Made by a program: the position numbers and the translations under genes | The notes under the pieces: generated by a model | Database searches by the model: none | What the model was told of the DNA's origin: nothing | What the model saw: only the letters and a program-made list of their open reading frames with translations | In this document: piece by piece, positions 44,430-54,134 of the stretch | Position numbering within the stretch: the first letter of the stretch is position 1 | How the letters are laid out: the number at the start of each line of letters is the position of its first letter | Source of the DNA: a bacterium | Lineage (GTDB): Bacteria > UBP4 > UBA4092 > JAOAEQ01 | Length of the DNA stretch: 64,000 nt | NCBI GenBank assembly: GCA_026416715.1 | Contig: JAOAEQ010000005.1 | Coordinates: forward strand, 1-64,000 | Reading direction: 5' to 3'

Positions 44430-47075
44430 CTACTCCTCTGTTTTTGGATCTGCCTCATTATAATGTGGTGTTACTGGAGCTACCAGTTCCCGAGCCGCAG
44501 CAAATCGTTTGCTATATTCATTCCATAAATTTATTGTTATGACTAACGGAATTGTTCGGTAAGCACCCGAGATAGCAAATTGTGCATTCCATTTCATTTG
44601 ATTATTCGGTACCAAAAAGGAAGATATTAAATCACCTGATTGTGTCCGAAGCTGAATGATTCCTCGTGTAAACTCATTTGCCCACATTCCACTCCCATCG
44701 GTTACCGAAATTATTCCTAGGTCCGATGTGGTTGTTTCGATTCGTTCGATTTTACATGGTATCGGCTCTGGAATTGAGATTAGTAATCCAGGGTCACCTA
44801 ATAAAGTATATAAATTATTTATCTCTTCGTTATTAACTTCTCGTTTAGCATCTAAAAATGCATCTCCGAGTCTTATTGGAGTAGTTGATTGAAATATTCG
44901 ACGTAAAAATGCTTTATCAAACATTTCAAAACTAGCTTGTGAAACTCGATAGGTACCTCCAACACAGGCAATTGCACCAGCTTTATCGACTTTTAATAAT
45001 GCTTCCCCTATTCCATCTGACCACATGGAATCAAATTCGTTTGCATAACAAGTCATCAAAATAACTAACGGATATTTCTTTTTATTTTGTAACTTGGTTA
45101 TATGTCTTACACCGAAAAATCCGCGATCTTTATATCCGACAGTTTCGGGTTGTCCTTCTTCACCCGGTCGGCCAACATCCAAATGAAACGGACTCGCATG
45201 ACCAGTAAAATGAACCAACCAAGCTCCTTCATTAAACCATTCTATCACATTTTGCGGTGTAATAACTACCGATTCAATGGTTTCCGGCGTTGCATAGCGC
45301 GGTAAAGAATTCATCTGATTGGGTACAACATGTTTCATCAACTCAAGATTGATTTGGTCAGTCCATTCCCGTGGAGTTGCTAGAAATAATACTGATTGAC
45401 GCCAGGGACCAAATTCTGCTTGCAATTCATATTCCAAAATTTTATTGATTACCGCTTCTGTTTCTGATACCGAATGCGATGGGATTCGACCTATTGCGAG
45501 TTCCGGTATCGAATCTTCTCCTTCTAAACAAACATACCAGTTATCACTAGCAGCATATCCCGCTGACGATGCAAAATAATGCATCGGGATATATGTTCGC
45601 CCCTCAGCTAAATTTAAGCTTCCTTTCATATCCCAACTCGCATCCCCAACTAAGAGAACATATTTCAATCGGGGGGATTTCCAGTGGTGATAAGCATAGA
45701 ATAAAAAATCACGAATCGCTTGCGGATTGATTATTCCGAAATTAAATTCATTATAGATATCTTCAATATTAACGAGTTCAGCCAATAACCCTTGTTGTTT
45801 TCGCAATTCGACTAAAGGCTTCAAAATTTCATTAAATTCTGATGGAGAAATAATGATATACTCTGCTGATATTTCAGGATTCCGCCATTTACCAATCCAT
45901 TGTTTCTCTATTCGAAACGGGGTTTTAATCCGATTTTCAGTGCACGCGAAATAAGATTGCGGTAAATCGGCTTTTTCAGGTTCAAAATAGGCAAAATAAG
46001 TCGTTTGTTTTAACAAACCCAATTTGGGTATTACTATCGGTTCGTATTTAGTAGTATTAGAGAGATTATATATACAAATATTCGGGTAGGTAAAATTTTT
46101 TATTCGTAATCCGGAAGGAAAAGTATGCTGCAAATCTTTATCTGAGAGTTGAAATTGAATATCATTATTGGTTGCGACTAGCTGTTGCCAACAATCTATT
46201 TCAAACCAAGAAAGAAAAACTACATCGATTTCCGACGCTAAATGTTTCGGGTCGCCCTCTTTACCTGGCAACGATATTTCTAACGAATTACTTCCGACCT
46301 TAAAATATCCTATTGGGACAGAATCATTGGTATAAAGGAACTCGGTTGCTCCATCCCATCGTATTTCACCGAGAGGATATCCATTTAAAGAAATCACGAC
46401 ATAGTGGTCTGGATTTTGCGGTAACCGCGATACACCAAAAAATTTTATACGAACGCTACACTGCTTTGTAGTATCGCTACTTAACGATGGAACCGTGAAC
46501 AGTAATTTTTTCTTCGTTGGTGCAGCAAGTTCCATCCAAAACCATCGTTCAGCAGCATCAATATTTACCCAACGGGAATGGATGAATTTTTCTTCCCGAT
46601 GAATCTTATTGAGATAATCTATTTCAGATTGTGCTTTGATAATGCCATTCCATTTTGACTGCGGTTTTCCAATTACCCTATACCACTGCGGAGATAAATT
46701 GGGATTTGTCCAATGTAAAAAGTAAACGTTCGTATCCGTATATTCATCATAGTAAGCTGTTGAACCACGATTGAATGTTCCATAGAATTCGAGATAATCA
46801 TTTTTATTCCATTGACTTGATTTTGTGGTTCCCGCGGAAAAATATACTGGAATACATTTTCCTCTGTTAGTTAATCGAATTTTGGTTGGATTGATTTCTA
46901 ACGGATTAATTCCTGCATCAAGTAGATCGAAATAGGTTATTCGATACAGTCCATCTTCATCAACGAAAATTTTTACTACGTTTTCTAAATTTGGCTGTTT
47001 CGCTGGTAGTCCTAAAATGAGACTAACTATAGATAAAAAAAACGACACAACAATTATACTGCGGTTTAATTTCAT
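44430..47075 (-). CDS. C25-family (gingipain/PorU-like) peptidase
   Basis: 881 residues, a full-length paralogue of the downstream peptidase but without the C-terminal TPR/beta-sandwich extension. The signal is IIVVSFFLSIVSLILGLPA. The N-terminal region has IFVDEDGLYRITYFDL, DYLEFYG and DTNVYFLHW. C25 core: YVLLVGDASWD, AIGRIPSHS, His in LVHFTGHASP (H626) and Cys in VILMTCYANEFD (C676). Residues ~770-880 look like a small Ig-like domain and a charged tail ending in KTEE. Both active-site residues are intact, so it should be a working Cys peptidase, possibly a PorU-like sortase or a processing protease. The two genes are in tandem, 12 bases apart. Confidence 0.88.
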   Translation of the reverse strand: MKLNRSIIVVSFFLSIVSLILGLPAKQPNLENVVKIFVDEDGLYRITYFDLLDAGINPLEINPTKIRLTNRGKCIPVYFSAGTTKSSQWNKNDYLEFYGTFNRGSTAYYDEYTDTNVYFLHWTNPNLSPQWYRVIGKPQSKWNGIIKAQSEIDYLNKIHREEKFIHSRWVNIDAAERWFWMELAAPTKKKLLFTVPSLSSDTTKQCSVRIKFFGVSRLPQNPDHYVVISLNGYPLGEIRWDGATEFLYTNDSVPIGYFKVGSNSLEISLPGKEGDPKHLASEIDVVFLSWFEIDCWQQLVATNNDIQFQLSDKDLQHTFPSGLRIKNFTYPNICIYNLSNTTKYEPIVIPKLGLLKQTTYFAYFEPEKADLPQSYFACTENRIKTPFRIEKQWIGKWRNPEISAEYIIISPSEFNEILKPLVELRKQQGLLAELVNIEDIYNEFNFGIINPQAIRDFLFYAYHHWKSPRLKYVLLVGDASWDMKGSLNLAEGRTYIPMHYFASSAGYAASDNWYVCLEGEDSIPELAIGRIPSHSVSETEAVINKILEYELQAEFGPWRQSVLFLATPREWTDQINLELMKHVVPNQMNSLPRYATPETIESVVITPQNVIEWFNEGAWLVHFTGHASPFHLDVGRPGEEGQPETVGYKDRGFFGVRHITKLQNKKKYPLVILMTCYANEFDSMWSDGIGEALLKVDKAGAIACVGGTYRVSQASFEMFDKAFLRRIFQSTTPIRLGDAFLDAKREVNNEEINNLYTLLGDPGLLISIPEPIPCKIERIETTTSDLGIISVTDGSGMWANEFTRGIIQLRTQSGDLISSFLVPNNQMKWNAQFAISGAYRTIPLVITINLWNEYSKRFAAARELVAPVTPHYNEADPKTEE

Positions 47076-47153
47076 TTTTAAAAACTAAAAGTCAGAAGTA
47101 AGATGGTATTAGTCATAATAATCTGTTCTTTAAACTCTGCCATCTTATATCTT

Positions 47154-48251
47154 TTAGTGCCGTTCGATATCTAGTAAGTGTGGATTATTCATAAAATACT
47201 CAACGTTATCCTGCATAGATTTATTCAATGGAATCCGTGGTTTAAATCCTAACTCATTTTTTGCTTTTTCGAAATCGCATAGTAAAATATCTACTTCAGC
47301 GGGACGATACCGACTCTTATCGATTGCAATTTCAACTTCCACGTCACAAGCTTTTGCTGCCAGTTTAACCAGATTCTCAATCGTTATCCCAAACCCATGA
47401 CCAAGATTATACGGTTCGCCTCGTTTCGCTTTTTCTACCGCCAGGAGATATCCTTGGATAATATCACGGACATCCGAAAAATCTCGAATCGGATTCGGAT
47501 TACCAATGGTAACGGTTTTAGTTTTTCGTAATTTAGCGCGAGCGATCTGTCGGGCAACGACTGAAGTCACAAATTGGAGTCCGCGTCGCGGACCTTCGTG
47601 GTTAAATGTTCTCGTCAATACTACCGGAGTTCCAAACGCTTTATAATGACACTGGGCTATTAATTCTCCGGCTACCTTTGAAACCGCATATGGCGATTGT
47701 GGTCGTAACGGATTCGTTTCTTTAATCGGCACCTCGTTCGGATAAACCAATCCATATTCTTCTGAGGAGCAAGCGATATGAATTGCTTGAATATTTGCCC
47801 GGGTTTGACGACTTGCTTCTAACACGTTTGCGGTGCCAATAATATTAGTTTCATAGGTTTCTATCGGTGCACGAAACGAGGTCGGAACAAAACTCTGTGC
47901 CCCTAAATGAAACACCACCTCTGGTTGGGTTAAGTTAAACGCAGCGATGATTGAATTGATATCCGTTAGATTTCCTTCAACCAGCTGGATTTGGTTTAAA
48001 GTTTTTGCAAGATTTGGATAATCCGGGACGCTATGCCGCCGAATTAGGCCATAGACATTACATTCTAATTCAAGGAGTTTTTCGACTAAATGACCGCCAA
48101 CAAATCCGGTTATTCCAGTGATAAAAACTCTTTTCCCTTTCCAGAATGTTTTATCAACTAAATCTTTCTGCATCTCCTGTTCATAATTCGGAAAATGTTT
48201 AAGGTATTCATCTAAATGTTCTGGATCAATCAAATATTTTTTATCAATCAT
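47154..48251 (-). CDS. gmd: GDP-mannose 4,6-dehydratase-like enzyme
   Basis: 365 residues. Extended SDR with the NAD motif FITGITGFVGGHL after an unusual ~38-residue polar N-terminal extension. The catalytic triad region reads ACSSEEYG and SPYAVSKVAGE (Tyr and Lys). FNHEGPRRGLQFVTS and GNPNPIRDFSDVRDIIQGYLLA are typical of GMD. It should make GDP-4-keto-6-deoxymannose. The next gene upstream (48336-49277) looks like the matching reductase. Other NDP-sugar dehydratases have similar motifs, so the sugar is likely but not certain. Confidence 0.85.
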   Translation of the reverse strand: MIDKKYLIDPEHLDEYLKHFPNYEQEMQKDLVDKTFWKGKRVFITGITGFVGGHLVEKLLELECNVYGLIRRHSVPDYPNLAKTLNQIQLVEGNLTDINSIIAAFNLTQPEVVFHLGAQSFVPTSFRAPIETYETNIIGTANVLEASRQTRANIQAIHIACSSEEYGLVYPNEVPIKETNPLRPQSPYAVSKVAGELIAQCHYKAFGTPVVLTRTFNHEGPRRGLQFVTSVVARQIARAKLRKTKTVTIGNPNPIRDFSDVRDIIQGYLLAVEKAKRGEPYNLGHGFGITIENLVKLAAKACDVEVEIAIDKSRYRPAEVDILLCDFEKAKNELGFKPRIPLNKSMQDNVEYFMNNPHLLDIERH

Positions 48252-48335
48252 ACGTTCTCCTTTTTAAAACCAAATTCGAATCATTAGATTTAAATTATTT
48301 TCTAATAGTTTATTATGTTAAATATGGTTTTGGAC

Positions 48336-49277
48336 TTACGCTTTGGTTCTATAATACTCCAATAAATCAGATAATGTTTGGTGAAATGGAATTTGCGGGC
48401 TCCAGCCAGTCTGGTGCTTAAATTTTGAATTATCGCCAACTAAGATAGGTACATCTACCGGTCGAGTTCGATTCTGGTCTTGTACGATATCGATTTTCTC
48501 TGTAGTCATAGAAAGTAATAAATTGAGAATTTCACGAACTGAATAACCCTGACCAGAACAGACATTATAAACCTCCCCTGCTTCACCTCTTTCCATTGCT
48601 AACCAATACGCTCTAACTATATCGCGAACATCAGTGAAATCTCGGCATGTATCTAGGTTACCTACCATAATCTGCCGATTTTGCTTATTTTTTTCAATAT
48701 CTGCAATTTGTTTTGCAAAAGCTGGACAAACGAAATCCGGTTTCTGTCCGGGACCAGTATGATTAAATGCCCGAATTCGAATAATGGGCAACTGATAATT
48801 TAGATAATATTGATAAGCGACCATTTCCTGCCCGATTTTACTTACCGCATATGGAGTTAAAGGCCGAAACGGTTGACTTTCTTTAATTGGTAATTCTTCG
48901 GGAAACACTTTCCCATACTGGTCAGCGGAACAAGCGATGATAATTCGGCATTTGGGTAAGTTCGCTTGGCGTACCGCATCGAGAAGATTTACCGTCCCAA
49001 CGATGTTGGTCATCAACGTTGCCGTTTGCTGCTGATATGATTCTGGTACATTGGTTCGCGCAGCGAGATGAAATATACCATCCGGCTGAATTGTTGCAAT
49101 AGTCTGCGCAACTTGGTCAGTATTCATCAAATCAACGGTATGTAAAATAATTCCAGGTAAATCACAAGAAACGGTCTGAATATCTAAACCAAATAAAGAT
49201 TCTTTTGTTTCAGAAATAATATATTGTGCTAGATGTTGGCCAACGAAACCATTTATTCCGGTAATTATTAGTTTCAT
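48336..49277 (-). CDS. rmd: GDP-4-keto-6-deoxy-D-mannose reductase (RMD-like)
   Basis: 313 residues. NAD(P) motif TGINGFVGQHL, SADQYGKVFPEELPIKES, PYAVSKIGQEM (Tyr/Lys) and RAFNHTGPGQKPDFVCP, a pattern typical of RMD enzymes. With the GMD-like neighbour it would make GDP-D-rhamnose, or another 4-reduced 6-deoxyhexose if the stereochemistry differs. It is the first gene of the minus-strand surface locus and diverges from the LPS-export genes, with 235 bases between them. Confidence 0.85.
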   Translation of the reverse strand: MKLIITGINGFVGQHLAQYIISETKESLFGLDIQTVSCDLPGIILHTVDLMNTDQVAQTIATIQPDGIFHLAARTNVPESYQQQTATLMTNIVGTVNLLDAVRQANLPKCRIIIACSADQYGKVFPEELPIKESQPFRPLTPYAVSKIGQEMVAYQYYLNYQLPIIRIRAFNHTGPGQKPDFVCPAFAKQIADIEKNKQNRQIMVGNLDTCRDFTDVRDIVRAYWLAMERGEAGEVYNVCSGQGYSVREILNLLLSMTTEKIDIVQDQNRTRPVDVPILVGDNSKFKHQTGWSPQIPFHQTLSDLLEYYRTKA

Positions 49278-49512
49278 ATATATTCATGTAGATTATAGCA
49301 CGAAACATTAAGACAGCTAAATAGCACTAATAGTTCATTCACCAGAACCAAACGCGATATCTCCCGAGAAGAGAATACGTTAACAATATTTGAAGCTGGG
49401 TTTTAGCAACATAAGCCCTTATATTTTCCATTAATATAAATTTTTAAATTGTATTATCTTCATGCTATTATAGTTAATTGAAGTAAACATATATTTTTTA
49501 TAGATTTTTTAC

Positions 49513-50637
49513 ATGAAACTCCTCATTCGTAGTATTTTGCGCGAATTTATTTCTATAACTTTTCTCGTATTATTTCTTTTCACTGCGGTTTTTATAATCT
49601 TTGCTACCAAACGAATTTTCGATGTAATTGATTTAATTTTCAATCGCGACGTCGGTCTTTTAACGATACTCAAAATTTTCGGGTTACTTCTTCCGTATGT
49701 TACAAGTTTAACCCTACCGATATCATTATTAGTTGCTGGATTAGTGGTGTTCGGGAGACTAGTTCTAGATCGGGAATGGTTAGCATTTCAAACTAGTGGA
49801 ATTAGTCCTGGTTCAGTGATTGTGCCGCTACTCATTTTGGGGATAATCCTCAGCGGGGGACTAATGTATTCGGCAGAGTACGTCGTCCCAAAATGTTATC
49901 GACAGGCACGGCATCTAATATATAACGCAGTAAATAATATTACGGTTACGCTTAAAGAGAACACCTTTAATCCAATAGGAAATAATGTCGTCCTGTACTA
50001 TCGAACGAAAACCGAAGCTGACGGAATAATGCACAATATTATTGTTCTTTATTCAGAAGAGAAAAAGTTACGCCGCTTATTCCTAGCGCCCCGCGGCAAA
50101 GTATCAGTTGATCCAAAGCTAGGATTGATTCGATTAACGTTAGAACATGGTATGTATCATGAAACCGTACCAACTGATTCCACAGTCTATTATATCGGTC
50201 AGTTTACAAAATATGAGCAAAACATCGCTTTTACCGAGTTACTTGCTCAGACGGAAAAACTACAGCTTGGTCCGAAAGAAATGCAACGGGTTGAATTAAT
50301 AACCGAGATTAATAACCGAAAAGCAAAGAATCTCCCTACAGAACGACTGGAATACGAACTCGCACAACGGCCAGCAAAATCGTTCGGCGCGTTTATCTTC
50401 GTTCTACTTGGAATCCCGCTTGGGATATTCTGGCCACGTTTTGGTAAATCGTTAGGAATGGCAATTGAACTTGGCTTTGCATTATGTATACCTTATTTCT
50501 ATTATGCAATAATGACATTGGGGGAAGATTTGGCTCGCGGGAAGATTATCCCATTTTGGTTCGGAGCATGGCTACCGAATATGACAATGGGTATAATTGG
50601 GTTAATTCTTTTATTCCAGAGCTGTCGACAGAAATGA
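49513..50637 (+). CDS. LptF/LptG-type LPS export permease (YjgP/YjgQ family)
   Basis: 374 residues. Three helices at the N-terminus (~12-35, 55-80, 97-125), a periplasmic beta-jelly-roll region (~130-270) and three C-terminal helices (~290-370) give the YjgP/YjgQ layout. It should pull LPS out of the inner membrane with LptB. The start codons of LptF-like and LptG-like proteins are too alike here to choose between them, and a second copy is not in the window. The stop overlaps the lptD start (ATGA), so the two are translationally coupled. Confidence 0.9.
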   Translation: MKLLIRSILREFISITFLVLFLFTAVFIIFATKRIFDVIDLIFNRDVGLLTILKIFGLLLPYVTSLTLPISLLVAGLVVFGRLVLDREWLAFQTSGISPGSVIVPLLILGIILSGGLMYSAEYVVPKCYRQARHLIYNAVNNITVTLKENTFNPIGNNVVLYYRTKTEADGIMHNIIVLYSEEKKLRRLFLAPRGKVSVDPKLGLIRLTLEHGMYHETVPTDSTVYYIGQFTKYEQNIAFTELLAQTEKLQLGPKEMQRVELITEINNRKAKNLPTERLEYELAQRPAKSFGAFIFVLLGIPLGIFWPRFGKSLGMAIELGFALCIPYFYYAIMTLGEDLARGKIIPFWFGAWLPNMTMGIIGLILLFQSCRQK

Positions 50638-52754
50638 TATATTACAAAATAAAATTTTGGTATTTAATTATTATCTACCTGAATATTATCATAGTATTTT
50701 CTCCCGTGCATGCGGAAGAAATATTTCGTAGCGTAGATACTGCGATTCCGATAGTTATCAAAGCGGAATATGTTAAATATACCGAAGATAACGAAACGGT
50801 TTATGCACGAGGTAAAGTTCGAGTTACCTATAGTTCAGATACACTTCGTGCGGATGAACTTTGGTTTTCCTTCCCAACCAAACTCTTGCATGCAAAAGGT
50901 AACGTTAAACTTATCCGTGGTACCTATGGAAAAATCACTGCAATCCGATTAGAATGTGAAGAACTAACCTATGAACTTGATTCGTATCGCGGGATAGCAA
51001 AAAAAACCTATACCAATCTACCGCCATGGTTCATCTATTCTCCGGAAATTGAGCAGTTGAATCGGTTTGAACAACATGTTCGGGAAGCAAGTTTTACAAC
51101 CTGTGATCGACCGGAACCGCATTATCATTTAACCGCTAAAGAAATTATTATTTATCCCGATAAATATATCATGGCAAAAAATGTTTGGTTCTATGTAAAG
51201 AATGTGCCGATTCTCTATTATCCGAGCTATCGCAAATCGCTAACCAAACATACAGCTAATTTTAGCATCACGCCTGGACATAACAGTCGGCATGGTATCT
51301 TTATTAAGACCGCATATAATCTTTCATTAAGCGACCGTTTTCTAACCCGATGGCATCTCGATTATTTTTCAAGACAAGGATTAGGTTATGGGCTTGATGC
51401 AGAATATACGGATACCACCAATCATAACGTGAGACTAGCATCGTACTATGTTGATGAACGCGAAACAGACGAAGACCGGACTCGGTTTTATCTGCGGCAT
51501 CGAAGCAAGTTAACTGATTCCATTTCAGTTCTCTCGTATGCAGATTACGCTAGCGACCCGGAGTTCGATGAAGATTATATCTGGAAATATATTCGCGGAA
51601 AACTTGACTCTCGCGAAATATATACTTCATTCCAAAACCTACAGGATACCTATGTCCTTCGCCTTACTGTTCGGCGATATGATGAAGCGATTGCGGATGA
51701 ATCCGGCATCAAACATTTCGAGTTATCCGAACAGCAAACGCCGCAATTGGAGTTACATACCAAATATCAAAAACTTGGTCGATTCAATTATTACTGGTTA
51801 TGGAAATCAAGCGTTGACCAAAACGAGTATCCCGGTACGGATTTAGTCAATAACAGCGATAACTATTCCGCTATGAATATCAGCGCTGGACCGGAAATAA
51901 TCCATAGTCGGCAGCTATTCAAGAATCTGATTTACACCTCAACATATGGACTCGAAAACAGTTGGAGTTCGAAAACCTCAAATAATGCAATTTATGACGA
52001 ATATCAGGTTCGACTCTACCACGACAAAAACTTACGATATCGGATTAGCGATAATCTGAAAACTGATATCTATTGGCGGACAACGAAACGGTTAGATGAC
52101 CCTGAAGACCCAGAATATGATAGAACCGAATCGAGTATTCTCGGCTCGCGAGTCACCTATCGGGTTCCGAAAACTAAACTGCGATTGAACTGGTTAACCG
52201 CTTATAGTCTAAAAGATAAAACGGATTCAAACCCGAACGACATCCGGTATTCAACTCGGGTAGATGCTTCGTGGCAACCCAGAAATAATTTAATTCTCTA
52301 TGCAAGTGGTGAATTATTAAATCAATATCTCGATGATTCCGTTGGCAACCGAGATACCATTACCGGTCAAACTTGGTTCGCTTCTGCAACTTACTATCCA
52401 AAAGATTGGTTTTGGGTTTCGCTCGGAGCCAAGTATCAGAATAATAGTTATCCGAACGAAAATTTTGGGCAGTCAACAGAGTCTTTTGCATTTTATCCTG
52501 GGTTAGGAACTAATCTTGGCTCAAAATGGAAACTGCAACTCGGCGCAGGGTATGAAATCGGAAAATCTGAAGGGCATGACCAGACCTTTGATACCCTCTA
52601 TAAACAAGTTATTTTAATTCGCGATTTACATTGCTGGGAAGCGTATCTCCGATACCAAGAATGGGAAGACGGAAGTTCGTGGTGGTTTGCGCTTAACCTG
52701 AAAGCTTATCCTATAAAATCCATCTCATTCGACCAAAAAGCCGTGCTATTTTAG
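50634..52754 (+). CDS. lptD: LPS-assembly protein LptD
   Basis: 706 residues from the ATG at 50634, which overlaps the upstream stop as ATGA and leads into a signal sequence (FWYLIIIYLNIIIVFSPVHAEE). Residues ~30-130 are the OstA/LptA-like beta-jelly roll (VYARGKVRVTYSS; LHAKGNVKLI). The rest is the outer-membrane beta-barrel with many alternating Tyr/Asn/Arg strands, ending in ...ISFDQKAVLF with a C-terminal aromatic Phe. The barrel is Tyr- and Asp-rich. It places LPS in the outer leaflet together with LptE, which I do not see here. A long hairpin follows at 52791-52834. Confidence 0.9.
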   Translation: MIYYKIKFWYLIIIYLNIIIVFSPVHAEEIFRSVDTAIPIVIKAEYVKYTEDNETVYARGKVRVTYSSDTLRADELWFSFPTKLLHAKGNVKLIRGTYGKITAIRLECEELTYELDSYRGIAKKTYTNLPPWFIYSPEIEQLNRFEQHVREASFTTCDRPEPHYHLTAKEIIIYPDKYIMAKNVWFYVKNVPILYYPSYRKSLTKHTANFSITPGHNSRHGIFIKTAYNLSLSDRFLTRWHLDYFSRQGLGYGLDAEYTDTTNHNVRLASYYVDERETDEDRTRFYLRHRSKLTDSISVLSYADYASDPEFDEDYIWKYIRGKLDSREIYTSFQNLQDTYVLRLTVRRYDEAIADESGIKHFELSEQQTPQLELHTKYQKLGRFNYYWLWKSSVDQNEYPGTDLVNNSDNYSAMNISAGPEIIHSRQLFKNLIYTSTYGLENSWSSKTSNNAIYDEYQVRLYHDKNLRYRISDNLKTDIYWRTTKRLDDPEDPEYDRTESSILGSRVTYRVPKTKLRLNWLTAYSLKDKTDSNPNDIRYSTRVDASWQPRNNLILYASGELLNQYLDDSVGNRDTITGQTWFASATYYPKDWFWVSLGAKYQNNSYPNENFGQSTESFAFYPGLGTNLGSKWKLQLGAGYEIGKSEGHDQTFDTLYKQVILIRDLHCWEAYLRYQEWEDGSSWWFALNLKAYPIKSISFDQKAVLF

Positions 52755-52790
52755 CTCAACTTCTATCCAGTAAGAGTCATAATTATATTC

Positions 52791-52834
52791 GGGAGAATAA
52801 CAAGAGCGGCTTTAACCCGCTCTTGTTATTCCCA
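52791..52834. repeat. Strong hairpin after lptD
   Basis: A perfect 14-bp stem (52796-52809 with 52817-52830) has a 7-base loop. Pairing extends outward with one mismatch (GGGAG/CCC). It begins 37 bases after the lptD stop. Only A-rich sequence follows, so it lacks the T-run of a textbook terminator. It may act as a 3'-end stabiliser or a terminator of another kind, like the hairpin at 4478-4522. Confidence 0.75.
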
Positions 52835-53078
52835 AAAACAATTTGCTTCATCGAGTGATTCAGGCTAAATAATATGACTGATGGATTATTAATACTACTA
52901 GTTTGAGTATTTTAATTTTTTGGAGATTATTTCTCTTCGCGATTATCGAGAAACTATGGGATTAAACTGACTACGAATCGAAGTTCGCCATTTAAAATCA
53001 AAACATGTTATCTGGTATATGCTCTGTATTTCTTGCGCGACTTAGTGAACGGTAGCTCTACTTTAGATTGAGGGCAAG

Positions 53079-53107
53079 TTGACTAACCAGCTAAATAATG
53101 GTAAATT
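53079..53107 (+). promoter_or_regulatory. Possible promoter of the thioredoxin-fold/TPR gene
   Basis: TTGACT (53079-53084) and TAAATT (53102-53107) are 17 bases apart, about 84 bases before the start codon. Confidence 0.4.
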
Positions 53108-53190
53108 GTATAGTCAAATTTGTTTGATTGGATGATGAATGTATGCGACCCTATCGGTAATTCGAAACTGTCTGCTGCAAGGCAAATATT

Positions 53191-54042
53191 ATGATGGATA
53201 AGAAAACTATTGTTTATCTCGTTTTTACACTAATTTTAGTTACATTAAGTTCCGCTGAACTCGTTTGGACTACCGATTATGAGAATTCAGTTTTAGAAGC
53301 GCGACGTCGAGAAAAATTCCTTTTGCTTTTCTTCTATTCAGCGACGGATAAATCGAGTCAAACGAATTCGATGGAACAGAAAACATTGATGCATAAAGAT
53401 ACGGTACCGTATTTAACCCCATTTATCCTAGTAAAAATAGAAATAAATCATAAAAAAGACCTTGCATTAAAATATCAGGTTACTAAAACACCTACCATTA
53501 TCTTTACCAAGCCGAACGGAAACGAACTTGACCGAGTAACTGGATATATTCCGGTGAAAAAATTTCTGAAATTGCTTATTCCGATTGCTGAACAGAACTT
53601 AACTTATGGAACACCCGATAATTTAATTAAACAATTAAAATTACGTCCAAAAGATATTTCAGTATTATATGCGTTTGGTGTTGAACAGGTTAACATTAAA
53701 GATTATAAATATGCAGAACGGATATTTCGTCAGATACTAGAGCTCGATGCAATTGATGAATTTGGGTATGGCGAGGTTACACGGTTGAATCTGGGTTATT
53801 GTTTGCTTGCTACTGAACAGAAACAAGAACAGTTAGAATCGGCAATTACAATATTTGAAGAACTCCTCAAAAAATATCCGCAAACAAAATATCGGCCAGA
53901 AATAGAATATCAACTTGGGGTATGTTATCTAACGTTGGGCGATAAGGAACGAGCGAAAACTATATTTCAATCTTCATTACCAAATGCACCGGAACCATGG
54001 TTTACTAAAATCAAGTTACAACTAGAAAATATTAATCATTGA
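53191..54042 (+). CDS. Secreted thioredoxin-fold/TPR protein lacking the CxxC site
   Basis: 283 residues. The signal peptide is IVYLVFTLILVTLSSA. Residues ~28-135 resemble the thioredoxin_7/DUF255-like fold (LVWTTDYENSVLEARRREKFLLLFFYSATD; VTKTPTIIFTKPNG with the cis-Pro). The CxxC position reads DKSSQTNSMEQ, with no cysteine, so no redox activity is expected. Residues ~155-280 hold TPR-like units (AFGVEQVNIKDYKYAERIF; YQLGVCYLTLGDKERAKTIF). It may be a periplasmic binding or chaperone-like protein. It precedes ndk by 92 bases. Confidence 0.75.
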   Translation: MMDKKTIVYLVFTLILVTLSSAELVWTTDYENSVLEARRREKFLLLFFYSATDKSSQTNSMEQKTLMHKDTVPYLTPFILVKIEINHKKDLALKYQVTKTPTIIFTKPNGNELDRVTGYIPVKKFLKLLIPIAEQNLTYGTPDNLIKQLKLRPKDISVLYAFGVEQVNIKDYKYAERIFRQILELDAIDEFGYGEVTRLNLGYCLLATEQKQEQLESAITIFEELLKKYPQTKYRPEIEYQLGVCYLTLGDKERAKTIFQSSLPNAPEPWFTKIKLQLENINH

Positions 54043-54134
54043 TCGGTGTTATTTTTTATATTTTGAGGTGAGTATTCCTCTTTAAGTATCGACCACAATC
54101 TGCGAATTCTATGTTCGGGAGGTTTATCTAATCT

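Larger units (their letters stand above)
52755..53190 (+). other. Intergenic stretch after lptD
   Basis: 436 bases without a gene. It holds a strong hairpin at 52791-52834 and a possible promoter at 53079-53107 (both listed). Nothing else is recognised. Confidence 0.6.

Noticed and set aside
15365-49277. Exosortase/PEP-CTERM sorting system in the glycan locus
   Set aside because: I saw no exosortase Cys/Arg/His motif in the polytopic membrane proteins and no PEP-CTERM tail on the secreted ones.
50484-50633. Upstream extension of lptD
   Set aside because: It lies inside the LptF/G-like gene; the ATG at 50634 forms an ATGA overlap and precedes a signal peptide.
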